From positions 682,001 to 746,000 of the forward strand of contig JANATF010000015.1 in NCBI GenBank assembly GCA_029449245.1: a stretch of DNA of 64,000 bases. The letters run 5' to 3'. Below the pieces are notes generated by a model. It was not told the origin of the DNA. It saw nothing but the letters and a program-made list of their open reading frames with translations, and made no database searches. Both the position numbers and the translations under genes were made by a program. This document shows, in pieces, positions 22,636 through 35,001 of this stretch. How positions within the stretch are numbered: the first letter of the stretch is position 1; the number at the start of each line of letters is the position of its first letter. Origin of the DNA: Mortierella alpina. Taxonomy: Eukaryota; Mortierellomycota; Mortierellomycetes; Mortierellales; Mortierellaceae.

Positions 22636-25600
22636 TTACTCTTCTAGGACTAGCTCGGCTTCTTGTGGAGGTATCTTCGGCTCTGATTCTCCAGCAGATG
22701 ACTCGCCTGTAGTATCGTCCTTCTTTGGCACCCCACTCAGCCGACCAACAGTTGCAGCCATGCTCATCAGCGTTTTTCCCGCGGCGCGAATGTTCAAAGG
22801 AGGGGTCGGCTCGCCCACAACGCCCCTCTGCGTCAAGAGCTGGATCTGCATTCTACTAAGGCCGTGCGCGTTTTGAATAATGGCACCCATGGTGTTCAAG
22901 GAAGCGTGCGGCGAGCTCCACTTCAGGTTGAAATGCGGTTTGCCTTCCTTCTCTGTAACCTGCCACATGCGAACTGTCGCTCCGTCGCTGCCGGTTACAA
23001 GATAACTTCCAGCGTCAGTGTCTCTCCAAGCAAGTCCGTTGATGGGTTTATCGATGTCGTTCGTAGTTGTTAAGCAGTCGCCTGATATCGCGTCCCAGAG
23101 CCGGACTGTACCATCTTCGCTACAAGAGGCAATCCTTTGACCAGTACGCGAGTATGCCACAGTCCAAACCTGTGCTGTATGGCCAATCAAAACCAAAGTG
23201 CATAAACCGCTTTCGGCGTTCCATATCCGCACGGCGTTGTCCACACCACCTGATGCAATGTGATAGCCGCTTGGTGAATACGCCATGCTCACAATGGTTC
23301 CTGAATGGCCGCCCAGTACTGATACTGGTGCACCGGTTTGCACATCCCAGAGCCGTACAGTGCTGTCGTGGCTGCCTGAGGCAAGCTGAAGACCGTCTGG
23401 AGAGTACGCCAAACTTAGAACAGGACCGGTATGCCCAGTCAAAATGCGTTCCAAAGCTCCTGTTTGCGCATCCCAGAGCCGTACAGTGGTGTCGTGGCTG
23501 CCTGAGGCTAGTTGATGACCGCTTGGGGAATACACCACGCTCCGAAGATCATCCGTATGTCCAGTCAACATGAGTTTCAAAGCTCCCGTATGCGCGTCCC
23601 AGAGCCGCACAGACGTGTCGCCACCAATGGAAGCAAGGTCGTCTCCTACGGGCGAGTACACCACATTCAAAACATTGCCTGTGTGTCCAGTCAGAACGGG
23701 TCCCGGAGTTCCAGTGTGCGCATCCCAAAGCCGCAACGTTTTGTCGGAGCCTCCTGAGGCGATCTGAGTCCCGCTTGGCGACCACGCTACACACGCTACA
23801 AATCCGGTATGTCTGCTTCTGGTTGAACTTGATGTACCACTTCGTGCGTCCCACAGCCGAATCATGCCATCCTCACACCCTGAGGCAATTTGATGGCCAC
23901 TTGGTGAATACGACACTGTTCGAATGGATTCTGAGTGACCAGTCAAGATAGGTCCAGGCGTACCGGTTTGTGTGTCCCAGAGACGCACAGTCATGTCGGC
24001 ACTCCCTGAGGCGATTTGATGGCCGCTGGGCGAATATGCGAGGCTGTAAACAGAATCGGAATGACCCGTCAAGACCAGTCCATGAGAACTTGCCTTAGTA
24101 TCCCAGAGTCGTACCGTCCCGTCATTACTCCCTGAGGCGATTTGATGCCTACTTGGTGAATACACAAGACTGCAGACACGAGCAGTATGGCCAGTTAAAA
24201 TAGTACCAGGTGCGGCAGCTTGCACGTCCCAGAGCCGCACTATGTTGTCCTCGCATCCCAAGGCGATTTGGTGACCATCGGGAGAAAATGCCAGGCTGAA
24301 AATCCTGCTGGGGTCGGTGAAGCTGAGACCGGGTGCACCAGTACGCGTGTCCCAGAGCCGCACAACCCCATCCCTGCTGATGGAAACGATTTGATAGCCG
24401 ATGGGTGAGAACAACACGGTACGAACCGCATGGGTAACATCGATGGTAAGAACGGTGGCGCCAGTTCGAGAGTCCCAGAGGCGTACCGTCCTGTCATAGC
24501 CACCAGAAGCGATCCGATGACCGTCAGTTGAATACGCTACAGTGTAAACAGGGCCTGAATGGCCTAGTAGTGTGTTGGTTTTGGTCCATGTTGCAGTGTC
24601 ATACACGGCAATTGAGTCGTCATACAAGCCCACTACCAATGACTTTCCATCCGGTGAGTAAGCAACGCACATCACTCTGCTGTCTTCCTTCAGATATGGC
24701 CATTCACCAAACCGTACGCCACTCATCTGCGAATCGCTCAAGTCGGCATGACGGAGCCAGATGTTGGAAAAGTTGACCTTTCTCAGATCCGATCCTTGCA
24801 GCTGCGCTCCTTCAAACATCCCGAAGCTCAGGTCCGCGCCTGGAATCCGAATCCCTCTCAGGTCTGCTTCCGCGAACTGTATCCCTGCTCTGACAAGTAT
24901 TGTGATCGCATTGGCCGCCGCAATGCGCCCGTCTTTGTCAGTCTTGGAGTGCTCAATCATCATCAGAAGCTGTTCCTTGAAGGAGGGCCCTTGCTGCACA
25001 CGCTCTGCCAAAAATTGCAGGATCGATGGCTCCTCCACGAAAGTCCTCCACCTCAACGGGCTGTACAGCAGTGCTTGAGGAGTTATGATGTGACTTTCCT
25101 CTGCTGCCGCCTCCCCATCAAAGCTGAACATGGAGTCCACACTGCCTCGACGAGTCACACTTGGTCCTGGAGAAGTTGAGCTAGTTTGTGGGTCAAACAC
25201 AGCGCGTGTGAAGCAGTATTCCAGGAGTGATTTGTGCACAAAGCGATGTTGGTTGCCATTGCGTGCCAACGGACAAGCCTCACGCAAGAGGCGACTCTCA
25301 TCTTCGCGGCTGAAGAATCTAGCCTTCCACGTTTCCTCATCCTTGAAGCGCGAGTACTCGACGATCGGATGACCTGCCTGTTCCTTGTACATTGCTGTTG
25401 CCAATCGTTTCAAAAAGTCGATCCCGTTCGCTGTAAAGCCCTCGTCTACGATAGTATCAAAAGCCGCCCTTGTCTGTGGACTCAGGTCTCGATCCCCTAC
25501 TCGCTTCTTGCCGCGCTCCAACCAATGCTCGATAAACCGATCATAAAGTCCCACACGCGTGATATTGACGTCCGATAGCTCCTGGGTCTTGTCTATATCA

Positions 25601-28316
25601 ACAAATCCGGGTAGCACATCCAAGGAGAGCGTCAATAGAAATGGATTCTTGATCAGATCCATTAAACTAGGGATTCTCTCAAGTGCTACACGATAGGATT
25701 TGGCACGCCACGGTGGTTTGACGACAGTGACATATCGGTGGATGTAGTCGTGGATCTGGTCTGTAGAGAACGGGACAATGACGGCCTCCTGAAATAGATC
25801 ACTCCCAGCGCCAGTTGATGAAACGGCATTGGTCGAAGGCTGAAAGCGATCCTTGTAATCATGACCAAGGTGTTCACTCCGGCAACTGATCACCATCTTG
25901 GCCTTCCACTCACCATCTCCGTTCATTTTGTTGCTTCTGTAGAGGTTGTAAATCTGCTGACACTCGTCATATCCATCACAAATAAGTGTAAAGCGACGGC
26001 TATTCTTGAGTTCTCGAATCTGGGGTTCTAAGAAGTCGCAACGGCGGAGATGCTTGGCAATCAGGTCCTTTTCCGGATTGTCGATGGATGGTAGGTGGAT
26101 GAAGAGAGGTATAGAGTCTTCGGCCCTATTGTAGCGAGTCCATAGAGCACACTCGAGTTCCCGGTTGAATGTCGACTTTCCAGCGCCAGAATCGCCCAGT
26201 AGAAGGTACACGTGCGAATCGCTCTTGAGGAACTTGTTCATGTTCTCCATCAGATCGAATGAGGCACTGTCTGGTGCTTGACGATTTGCCTTGGCACAAG
26301 GTGGAATGTACACGGCTTTAGCCCGGTCCTTGAGTTGACGTTTCCGTAATCGGCGCAGGTCCTCCTCGACATCTGGAATGTCTTGTGCACGGGTGAGCAG
26401 TGGTGAAGTCAACGGTGTCTGCAGAGCCGCCTCAAGTGGGAAAGAACTTGATACCTCTTGCATATGCGCACGATACAGCTCCTGCCTTCCTCCATCGCCA
26501 CTCTTCTCCAGATCCTTCAGCACAACCTGTGCATACTCGCTGATATCCCTGTTTGGCAGCGCACTGAGCCGTTTGAGCACTGTGAGGATCCACTTCTTGC
26601 TGCTAGCTTGCTGACCCCACTCTGCATCATTCTTGTATAGCTCACGCAGGAAATCGATTGCCTGCTGCCTTGTACTATTGTCCCATAGTGGATTGGCGGC
26701 AACCTCTCCAAGTCGCTGGCATACCCCAAGCTGAAACGCAGCATCGCGACGGCACGGCGCCTCGCAAACCAGCCGTTTGAACTTGGACAATTGACCACTC
26801 TGGATGAAGGCGTCAGAACCGCGCAGAGCTGGGTACCATGCGCATTTATGACTGAAACTGAGTCCCTCCTTAAGACTGTCCAAAAGTCCTGTTCCACCCT
26901 CAACCAGCTCTACTGCTGCGGCAACACCCTTGACCCCGGTCTTCACCATCTGATAGGCTCCGACGAGACCCTCTTGTAGGTCCTCCAAGCCGTCCAGTAA
27001 CTTGTTCAGATCCAGACCCTTGACCGCACTCACCACCCCCGAGATCCCAGAGACCATGACGCGTGCACGCCGCAGCACTGACTGCAGAGGCGACTCGTTA
27101 TCAGGGATGTACTGCAGTGCTTGATACGCGTATGCGGCGTGGTAGACGAGATACAGATCTGAGTTGTCTTTTAGACCATCCAAGTATTGAGACAGCGGCT
27201 CATGCAACTCTTCACGGCTCAGACCCTTGACGTTGCAATCGGCCATTGCATCCAGGACATTCGACACTGCCTTCACCAATGCATAGAGGTCGGTGCTCGA
27301 CTGTTGATGAGTGATTTGTAGACGGGCGCTGAGGACTTTCAAGATGCTGACGAGATCTGCGAGGAGTAGGTGGCCACCTTGTGCATTCTGGATCAGCTGT
27401 GCCAATCCGTCCAGCAGTCCAAACTCGAGCAGAGTAGCCTTCTCAAAGCTGACGATAAAGTGGTCGACCAGCTTCCGGTAGCTGGTTTGGGCGATCACGG
27501 GAGCCAGACTCACAACCTCCACTATAGCATCTGGCTCTTTCATGTCATCGTCCATGAACTCTGCAATCAACTTTCCAGCAAGGGAACGGAGCCGGTTTTG
27601 CTCATCTGCTTCTTCTGCCATAGTCGCTATCCAGGATCGCTCAATCTCATCAAGAGTCTCGTCCATGGCTGTGGCAGTGTCAGGTGCTGATGTGTTCTTG
27701 GAAAGCAGGGCGAGGCAGTAGACCAGTTGAGGAGTACTGCTAATGCGTGCATCCGACGCAGGCAGTGTGGGCTTGTAGGGCCGCACGCTCACGTCGAGAA
27801 TGAATATCTCTGGCGGAACATGGGCGATTTTACGCACCACCTTGTTGCCTCCTTGGTATGGTTGGCCTGGGGTGAGAGTCGTCGTACTGCGAAAGGAAAA
27901 GTGAAAACGGAGATGAGTGTCGTACAAGAATCCAAACCCCGAGGAGAAAAACAATGCCACAAGTAGAGTTTTTTTTTTTGCATCTCGCATCTCTGATTTT
28001 ACCTCCACTTTTCAGCCTTTTCAAAGCTGCCCCTGGCCTTCTCAACATTGTCCAAGCGTTCCCACAGCTTCCCGTGCTCGGTAAAAATCGAGGCGATATT
28101 TTCACACAGTTCTTGATCCTCAGCAGACAGTGATGGATTCAGCGTCTTTCTCAAACCACGCTTCATCGCAGAGAGTATCGTGCTGACGTTGCCGCTCAAC
28201 AGGTGGAGAGCATTTGGATTGCTGATACTCTGCGCAAATGTCAGAAAGAGACCTGCTACCTCGATGATTTCTCGCAGTGGGAGACAGTTGCGCGACCATA
28301 AATGTGAATCAATCAT
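22636..28316 (-). CDS. NLR-like NACHT-pentapeptide-WD40 protein, copy B
   Basis: 1854 residues: exon 1 28003-28316, exon 2 22636-27886, with the architecture of copy A. Walker A reads LLLGDSGAGKSTFN and Walker B LICDGYDE. All 14 WD blades are present, but several carry copy-specific changes, for example blade 5 (TARVCSL, KASSHG) and blade 9 (SPVGDDLASIGGD). The C-terminal tail is the GVPKKDD...PPQEAELVLEE type shared with copy D and unlike A and C. No stop or frameshift is present, so the gene looks functional. The leader intron upstream is intact. Confidence 0.87.
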
Positions 28317-28807
28317 CTCGCCGACAGCTTGGGTACTAGGCACTGGAGTTCAAATGTCAATGCTCCGACCATGATAGTGTTTTCAAAGATGCCTGTGCTC
28401 ATACTTACAGAGGCTCGTGAATGGTGGTATACAACAGATGATAAACGGCACTTGTATCCGCAGTAGATCAGTTGTAGGTCTCTCAGGGTTAACCGCGGTG
28501 AAGACGAGAAGGGAAAGGGTGAAGAAGGAAAATGAAAAATCGAGCCTTGGAAATGTACCCTCGCCTTCGTGTTGTACAAGAAAAACGGGACGATGAACAT
28601 GGTAGGGCCTCATGTTGCTTTATGCTGGTTGAAGTCAGTCAACTGTACTTGGCACAGCAACGAACTCTGTTGTCTTTCAGGGGACGTCTCTGCAGCTGCC
28701 TACATGTTGCCCTGTAGCGATTGTTGATACAATTATCGTTGTTCAGCACCTCCATGAATATACTTGCTCTCGTCGCTACACCTATATATTTCCCACTTGC
28801 AGCTATC
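28317..28807 (-). promoter_or_regulatory. Promoter and spliced 5' leader of NLR copy B
   Basis: 491 bp with the same leader arrangement as copy A: donor GTAAGTAT at 28408 (minus-strand direction), intron 28343-28408, acceptor CCAG. In this copy a leader ATG at 28613 happens to stay open into the main frame, which would add ~99 residues. Copies A and D break that frame, so the conserved ATG at 28316 is preferred as the start. Confidence 0.55.
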
Positions 28808-31800
28808 CTACTCTTCCATGGCAAGCTCGGCATCGTTCCGATAAACTTCCGGCTCAGTTTCTCCATCAAGTGCCTCCTGAGGAAGATCATCCAGAACGTC
28901 CTTCTTTGATGCCATTCGCAGCCGACCAACAGTAGCAGCCATGCTCATCAGCTTTTCACCTGCGGCGCGCATGCTCAAGGGAGGGGTCGGCTCGCCCACA
29001 ATGCCTCTCTGCGCCAAGAGTTGGATCTGCATCCTGCTTAAACCATATGCGTTTTGAATATTGGTGCCCGTTGTGTTCAAGGAAGCGTGCGGCGAGCTCC
29101 ATTGCAGGTTGAATTGCGGTTTGCCGTCCTTCTCTGTCACCTGCCACATGCGAACTGCATATCCATTGTTGCCGGTTGCAAGATAACTATCAACGTCAGT
29201 GTCTCTCCAAGCAAGCCCCTTGATGGGTTTGTCCATGTCGTTCATAGTCGTTAAACAGTCGCCCGATATAGTATCCCAGAGCCGGACTGTACCATCTTCG
29301 CTACAAGAGGCAATCCTTTGACCAGTACGCGAATATGCCACAGTCCAAACCTCTGCTGTGTGGCCAATCAAAACCAAAGTGCATAAACCGCCTTCAGCGC
29401 TCCATATCCGCACGGTCTTGTCCCTACTACCCGATGCAATCTGATGGCCGCTTGGTGAATACGCCACGATCACAACAGCACTTGAATGACCGACCAGTTC
29501 TGACACTAGTGCACCGGTGTGCGCGTCCCAGAGCCGCAGAGTCTTGTCGGTACTACCTGAGGCAAGCTGAAGACCGTCTGGAGAGTACGCCACGCTTCGA
29601 ACAGTACGGGAATGCCCAGTCAGTATGAGTTCCAAAGCTCCAGTTTGCGCATCCCAGAGCCGTACAGTGGTGTCTTCGCTGCCAGAAGCCAACTGATGAC
29701 CGCTTGGGGAATACACCACGCTCCAAACAAAATCCGTGTGTCCAGTCAAAATGAGTTCCAATGCTCCGGTTTGTGCGTCCCAAAGCCGCACAGATTTGTC
29801 GCCACCAGCGGAGGCAATGTGATGCCCATTGGGCGAGTACACCACATTCAAAACATTGCCTGTGTGGCCAGTCAGAACGGGTCCCGAAGCTCCAGTGTGC
29901 GCATCCCAAAGCCGCACTGTTTCGTCGTAGCTTCCTGAGGCGATCTGAGTCCCGCTTGGCGACCACGCTACACACCTTACAAGACTGGTATGTCCGCTTC
30001 TGGTTGAACCTGATGTACCACTTCGTGCGTCCCACAGCCGAATCGTGCCATCATAACTTCCTGAAGCAATTTGATGGCCACTTGGTGAATATAACACTGT
30101 TCGAATGGCATTGGAGTGACCAGTCAAAATAGGTCCAGGCGTGCCGGTTTGCGCGTCCCAGAGACGCACTGTCTTGTCATCACTCCCTGAGGCGATTTGG
30201 TGGCCGCTGGGTGAATACGCCACGCTGTTGATATAATCGGAATGACCAGTCAAGGTAAATCCAAGAGAACCTGTTTGAGTATCCCAGAATCGCACCGTCT
30301 GGTCATTACTCCCTGAGGCGATTTGATGGCCACTTGGTGAATAGACCAGACTGACAACACCACCAGTATGTCCAGTTAAGATAGGACCAGGTGTGCCGGT
30401 TTGCGCGTCCCAGAGTCGCACTATGTTGTCCCCGCATCCTGAGGCGATTTGGTGACCTTCAGGAGAGAACGCCAAGCTGACAATCATGCTGGGGTCGGTG
30501 AAGCTGCGGCCAAGTGCACCGGTTTGCGTGTCCCAAAGTCGCACTACCCCGTCCCGGCTGTAGGAAGCGACTTGATGGCCGACCGGCGAGAACAGCACAG
30601 TTTTAACCACGTCGGTAACATCGATGGTAAGAACGGTCGCGCCGGTTCGAGAGTCCCAAAGCCGTACTGTCTTGTCATAGCCACCAGAAGCGATCTGATG
30701 ACCGTCAAATGAGTATGCCACAGAATTAACAGGTCTTGTATGGCCGAGTAGTGTGTTGGTTTTGGTCCATGTTGCAGTATCATGCACGACAATTGAGTTG
30801 TCAGCCAAGCCCACTGCTAATGACTGCCCGTCCGGTGAGTAAGCAACGCACAACAATTTGCTGTCTTCCTTCAGATATGGCCATTCACCAAACCGTACGC
30901 CACTCATCTGCGAGTCGCTCAGGTCAGCGTGACGGAGCAAGATGTTAGAAAAGTTGACCATTCTAAGATCCGATCCTTGCAGCTGCGCCCCTTCAAACAT
31001 CCCAAAGCTCAAGTCCGCCCCTGGAATCCGAATCCCTCTCAGGTCTGCCCCAATGAATTGTATCCCTGCTCTGACAAGTATTGTGATAGAATTGGCCGCC
31101 GCAATGCGCCCGCCTTTGTCGCTCTTGGAGTGCTCAATCATCATCAATAGCCGTTCCTTGAAGGAGGGTTCTTGCTGCACACGCTCTGCCAAAAATTGTA
31201 AGATCGACGGTTCCTCCACAAAACTCTTCCACCTCAACGGACTGTAGAGCATTGCTTGCTGAGTCGTGAGGTCACACTCCTCTGCCGCCGTCTCTCCGAC
31301 AAAGCTGAACATGGAGTCCACACTGCTTCGACGAGTCACACTTGGTCCTGGAGGAGAAGTTGAGCTAGTTTGTGGGTCAAACACAGCGCGTGTGAAGCAG
31401 TACTCCAAAAGCGATTTGTGCACAAAACGATGTTGGTTGCCATTGCGCGCCAACGGACAAGCCTCACGCAAGAGTCGACTCTCGTCTTTGCGGCTGAAGA
31501 ATCTAGCCTTCCACGTTTCCTCATCCTTGAAGCGCGAGTACTCGACGATCGGGTGACCTGCCTGCTCTTTGTACATGGCTGCCGCCAATCGCTTCAAAAA
31601 GTCGATCCCGTTGGCTGCGAAGTCCTCGTCCACAAGGGTATCAAATGCAGCGCGCGCCTTCCGACTCAGGTCTTGACCTCCTACTCTCTTCTTGCCGCGC
31701 TCCAACCAATGCTCGATAAACCGATCATAGAGTCCCACACGCGAGATATGGACGTCCGATAGCTCTTGGGTCTTGTCTATATCAACAAACCCAGGAAGCA

Positions 31801-34504
31801 CATCCAGGGAGAGCGTCAACAGAAATGGATTCTTGATCAGATCCATCAAACTAGGAATTCTCTTGAGTGCTGCAAGATAGGACTTGGCACGCCACGGTGG
31901 TTTGACGACAGCGACATATCGGTGAATGTAGTCGTGGATCTGGTCTGTAGAGAATGGGACAATGACGGCCTCCTGGAGTTGATCACTGCCTTTGTCAATT
32001 GATGAGACGGCATCGGTCGAAGGCTGAAAGCGATCCTTGTAGTCGTGACCAAGGTGCTCACTCCGGCAACTGATCACCATCTTGACCTTCCACTGACCCT
32101 CACCGTTCAAGTTGTTGCTTCTGTAGAGGTTGTAAATCTGCTGACACTCGTCGTATCCATCGCAAATGATGGTGAAGCGACGGTTGCGCTTGAGTTCTCG
32201 AATCTGGGGCTCTAAGAAGTCGCAACGGCGGAGATGCTTGGCAATCAAGTCCTTTTCCGGATTGTCGATGGATGGCAAGTGGATAAAGAGAGGTATAGAG
32301 TCTTCGTCGCTATTGTAGCGGGTCCATAGAGCACATTCGAGTTCCTGATTAAATGTCGACTTTCCAGCGCCAGAATCGCCTAGTAGAAGGAACACCTGCG
32401 AATCGCTCTTGAAGAGGAACTTGTTCATGTTCTCCATCAGATCGAAAGAGGCACTGTCTGGTGCTTGTCGATTTGCCTTGGCACAAGGTGGAATGTACAC
32501 GGCTTTAGTCCGGTCCTTGAGTTGACGCTTCCTTAGTCGGCGCAGGTCCTCCTCGATATCTGGAATGTCTTGCGCACGAGTGAGCAGTGGTGAAGTCGGT
32601 GGTATCTGCAAAGCCGCCTCAAGCGGGAAAGAACTTGATGCCTCCCTCATATGCGCACGATACAGCTCCTGTCTTCCTCCATCGCCACTCTTCTCCAGAT
32701 CCTTCAGCACATTCAGTGCATACTCGCCGATATCCCTGTTTTGTAGCGCACTGAGCCGCTGTAGCACTGTGAGGATCCACTTCTTGCTGCTGACTTGCTT
32801 TCCCCACTCTGCATCATTCTTGTATAGCTCGCGTAGGAAATCGATTGCCTGTTGCCTTGTACTGTTGTCCCAAAGTGGATTGGCTGCAACCTCTCCAAGT
32901 CGCTGGCATACCCCAAGTTGAAACGCAGCATCACGACGGCATGGCGCCTCGCAGACCAGCCGTTTGAACTTGGAAAACTGACCGTCGCGGATGAAGGCAT
33001 CAGATCCACGCAGAGCCGGGTACCATGCACATTTATGGCTGAAACTGAGGCCCTCCTTAAGACTGTCCAAAAGTCCTGTTCCACCCTCAACCAGCTCCAC
33101 TGCCGCGGCAACACCCTTGACCCCGGTCTTCACGATCTGATAGGCACCCACGAGACCCTCCTGTAGATCCTCCAAGCCGTCGAGTAACTTGTTCAGATCC
33201 AGACCCTTGACCGCACTCACCACCCCTGAGATCCCAGAGACCATGACGCGTGCACGCCGCAGCACTGACTGTAGAGGAGACTCGTTATCAGGGATGTACT
33301 GCAGCGCTTGATAGGCATACGCAGCCTGGTAGACAAGATATAGATCCGGATTGCTTTTTAAGCCATCCAAGTATCGCGACAGCGGCTCATGCAACTCATC
33401 ACGGCTCAGTCCTTTGACATTGCAATCGGCCATTGCATCCAGGACACTTGACACTGCCTTCACCAACGCATAGAGGTCGGTGCTTGACTGTTGATGAGTG
33501 ATTTGTAGACGGGCGCTGAGGGCTTTCAAGATGCTGACGAGATCTGCAGGAAGCAGATGGCCACCTTGCGCATTCTGGATCAACCGCGCCAACCCGTCCA
33601 GCAGTCCAAACTCGAGCAACTTTGCCTGCTCAAAACTGACAATGAAGTGGTTGAGCAGCTTTCGGTAGTTGGTCTGATCGAGCACGGGAGCGAGACTCAC
33701 AATCTCCACTATCGCATCTGGCTCTTTCATGTCGTCGTCCATGAACTCTGCAATCAACTTTCCAGCAAGGGAACGGAGCCGGTTTTGCTCATCTGCTTCC
33801 TCCGCCATGGTCTGTTGCCAGGAGCGCTCTATCTCATCAAGAGTCTCGTCCATGGCTGTGGCAGTGTCAGGTGTTGATGTGGTCTTGGACAGCAAGGTGA
33901 GGCAGTAGACCAGTTGAGGAGTACTGCTAATACGTGCATCCGGCGCAGGCAATTTGGGCTTGGAAACCCGCACGCACACGTCGCGAATGAATATCTCTGG
34001 CGGAACATGCGCGATTTTACGCACCACCTTGTTGTTGCCTCCTTGGTGTGGCTGGCTTGGGGTGAGAGTCCGCGTGCTGCGAAAGGAAAAGTGAAAACGG
34101 AGATGAGTGTCGTACAAGAATCCAAACCCCGAGGAGAAAAACACACCACATGTAGAGTTTTTTTTTTTGCGCCTCGCATCTTTGATTTACCTCCACTTTT
34201 CAGCCTTTTTGAAACTGCTCTTGGCCTTGGTGGCATTTTGCAAGCGTTCCCACAGCTTCCCGTGCTCGGTAAAAATGGAGGCGACATTCTCGCACAGATC
34301 TTGATCTTCAGCAGACAGCGATGGATCCAGTGTCTTTCTCACACCGTGCTCCATAGCAGAGAGTATCGTGCTGACATTGCCACTCAACAGGAGCAGAGCA
34401 TTTAGATTGCTGATACTCTGCGCAAATGTCAGAAATAGATCTGCTATCTCGATGATTTCTCGCAGTGGGAGACAGTTGCGCGACCACAAGTGTGAATCAA
34501 TCAT
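28808..34504 (-). CDS. NLR-like NACHT-pentapeptide-WD40 protein, copy C
   Basis: 1860 residues: exon 1 34191-34504, exon 2 28808-34076. Domain order is as in copy A; Walker A and B are intact. It differs from the other copies by an extra residue pair before the NACHT (NKFLFKSDSQ) and by N-terminal substitutions (LDQTNYRKLLNHF, KAKLLEF). The tail (RMASKKDVLDDL...DAELAMEE) is the A type. A 350-bp stretch (32862-33211) is identical to copy D although flanking sequence differs, a gene-conversion signature. The WD blades are all present and the reading frame is open throughout. Confidence 0.87.
32862..33211. repeat. 350-bp tract identical to 39038-39387 (copies C and D)
   Basis: Read base by base, the two 350-bp stretches are the same, bounded by single differences (A/G at the left, C/T at the right). 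Both encode the Gly/Val-rich region and the following CAWYPALRGSDAFIRDGQFS segment upstream of NACHT. Surrounding sequence shows frequent differences, so recent gene conversion is the simplest reading. Confidence 0.85.
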
Positions 34505-35001
34505 CTCGCCGACAGCTTGGGTACTAGGCACTGGAGTTCAGATGTCAATGCTCTGACCACGATAGTGTTTCCAGATATGCCTGTGCTCATACTTACCACG
34601 GCTCGTGAATGGTGGTATACAACAGATGAATAATGGCACTTGTGTCCTCAGCAGATTAATTGTAGGTCTCTCAGTGTTAAGCGCAGTGAAGATGAGAAGG
34701 GAAAAGGTGAAGAAGAATGAGAAAGCAAAAGAACGAGCTTTGAAATTTAACCGTGGCCTTTGTGTTGCACGAGAAAAGCGGGACGATGGAATATGGAGGA
34801 GCCTCATGTTGCTCTATGCTGGTTGAGGTCAACTCTACTTTGCACCACAGCGAACACTGTCATAATTCAAAGAACATTTCTGCAGTTCATTATATGTTGC
34901 TTATAGAGATTGTTGCTATGATCATCGTCGTTCAGCACATCAATGACTATACTTGCCCTCATCGCTGTGACACCGATATATTTCCCACAGCACAGCTCCT
35001 C
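34505..35001 (-). promoter_or_regulatory. Promoter and spliced 5' leader of NLR copy C
   Basis: 497 bp. Leader exon, donor GTAAGTAT and acceptor are conserved (intron 34531-34596). The half towards 35001 closely matches the A-B intergenic region (22380-22635), including an ATGATCATCGTCGTTCAGCA segment and a GATATATTTCCCACAG segment next to the neighbouring gene's stop. This supports duplication of an A-B-like pair. Confidence 0.55.

Noticed and set aside
28383-28613. Leader open frame upstream of NLR copy B as a true N-terminal extension
   Set aside because: The equivalent frame carries a TAG and a frameshift in copy A and a TAA in copy D, while all four keep the ATG at the MIDSHLW start.
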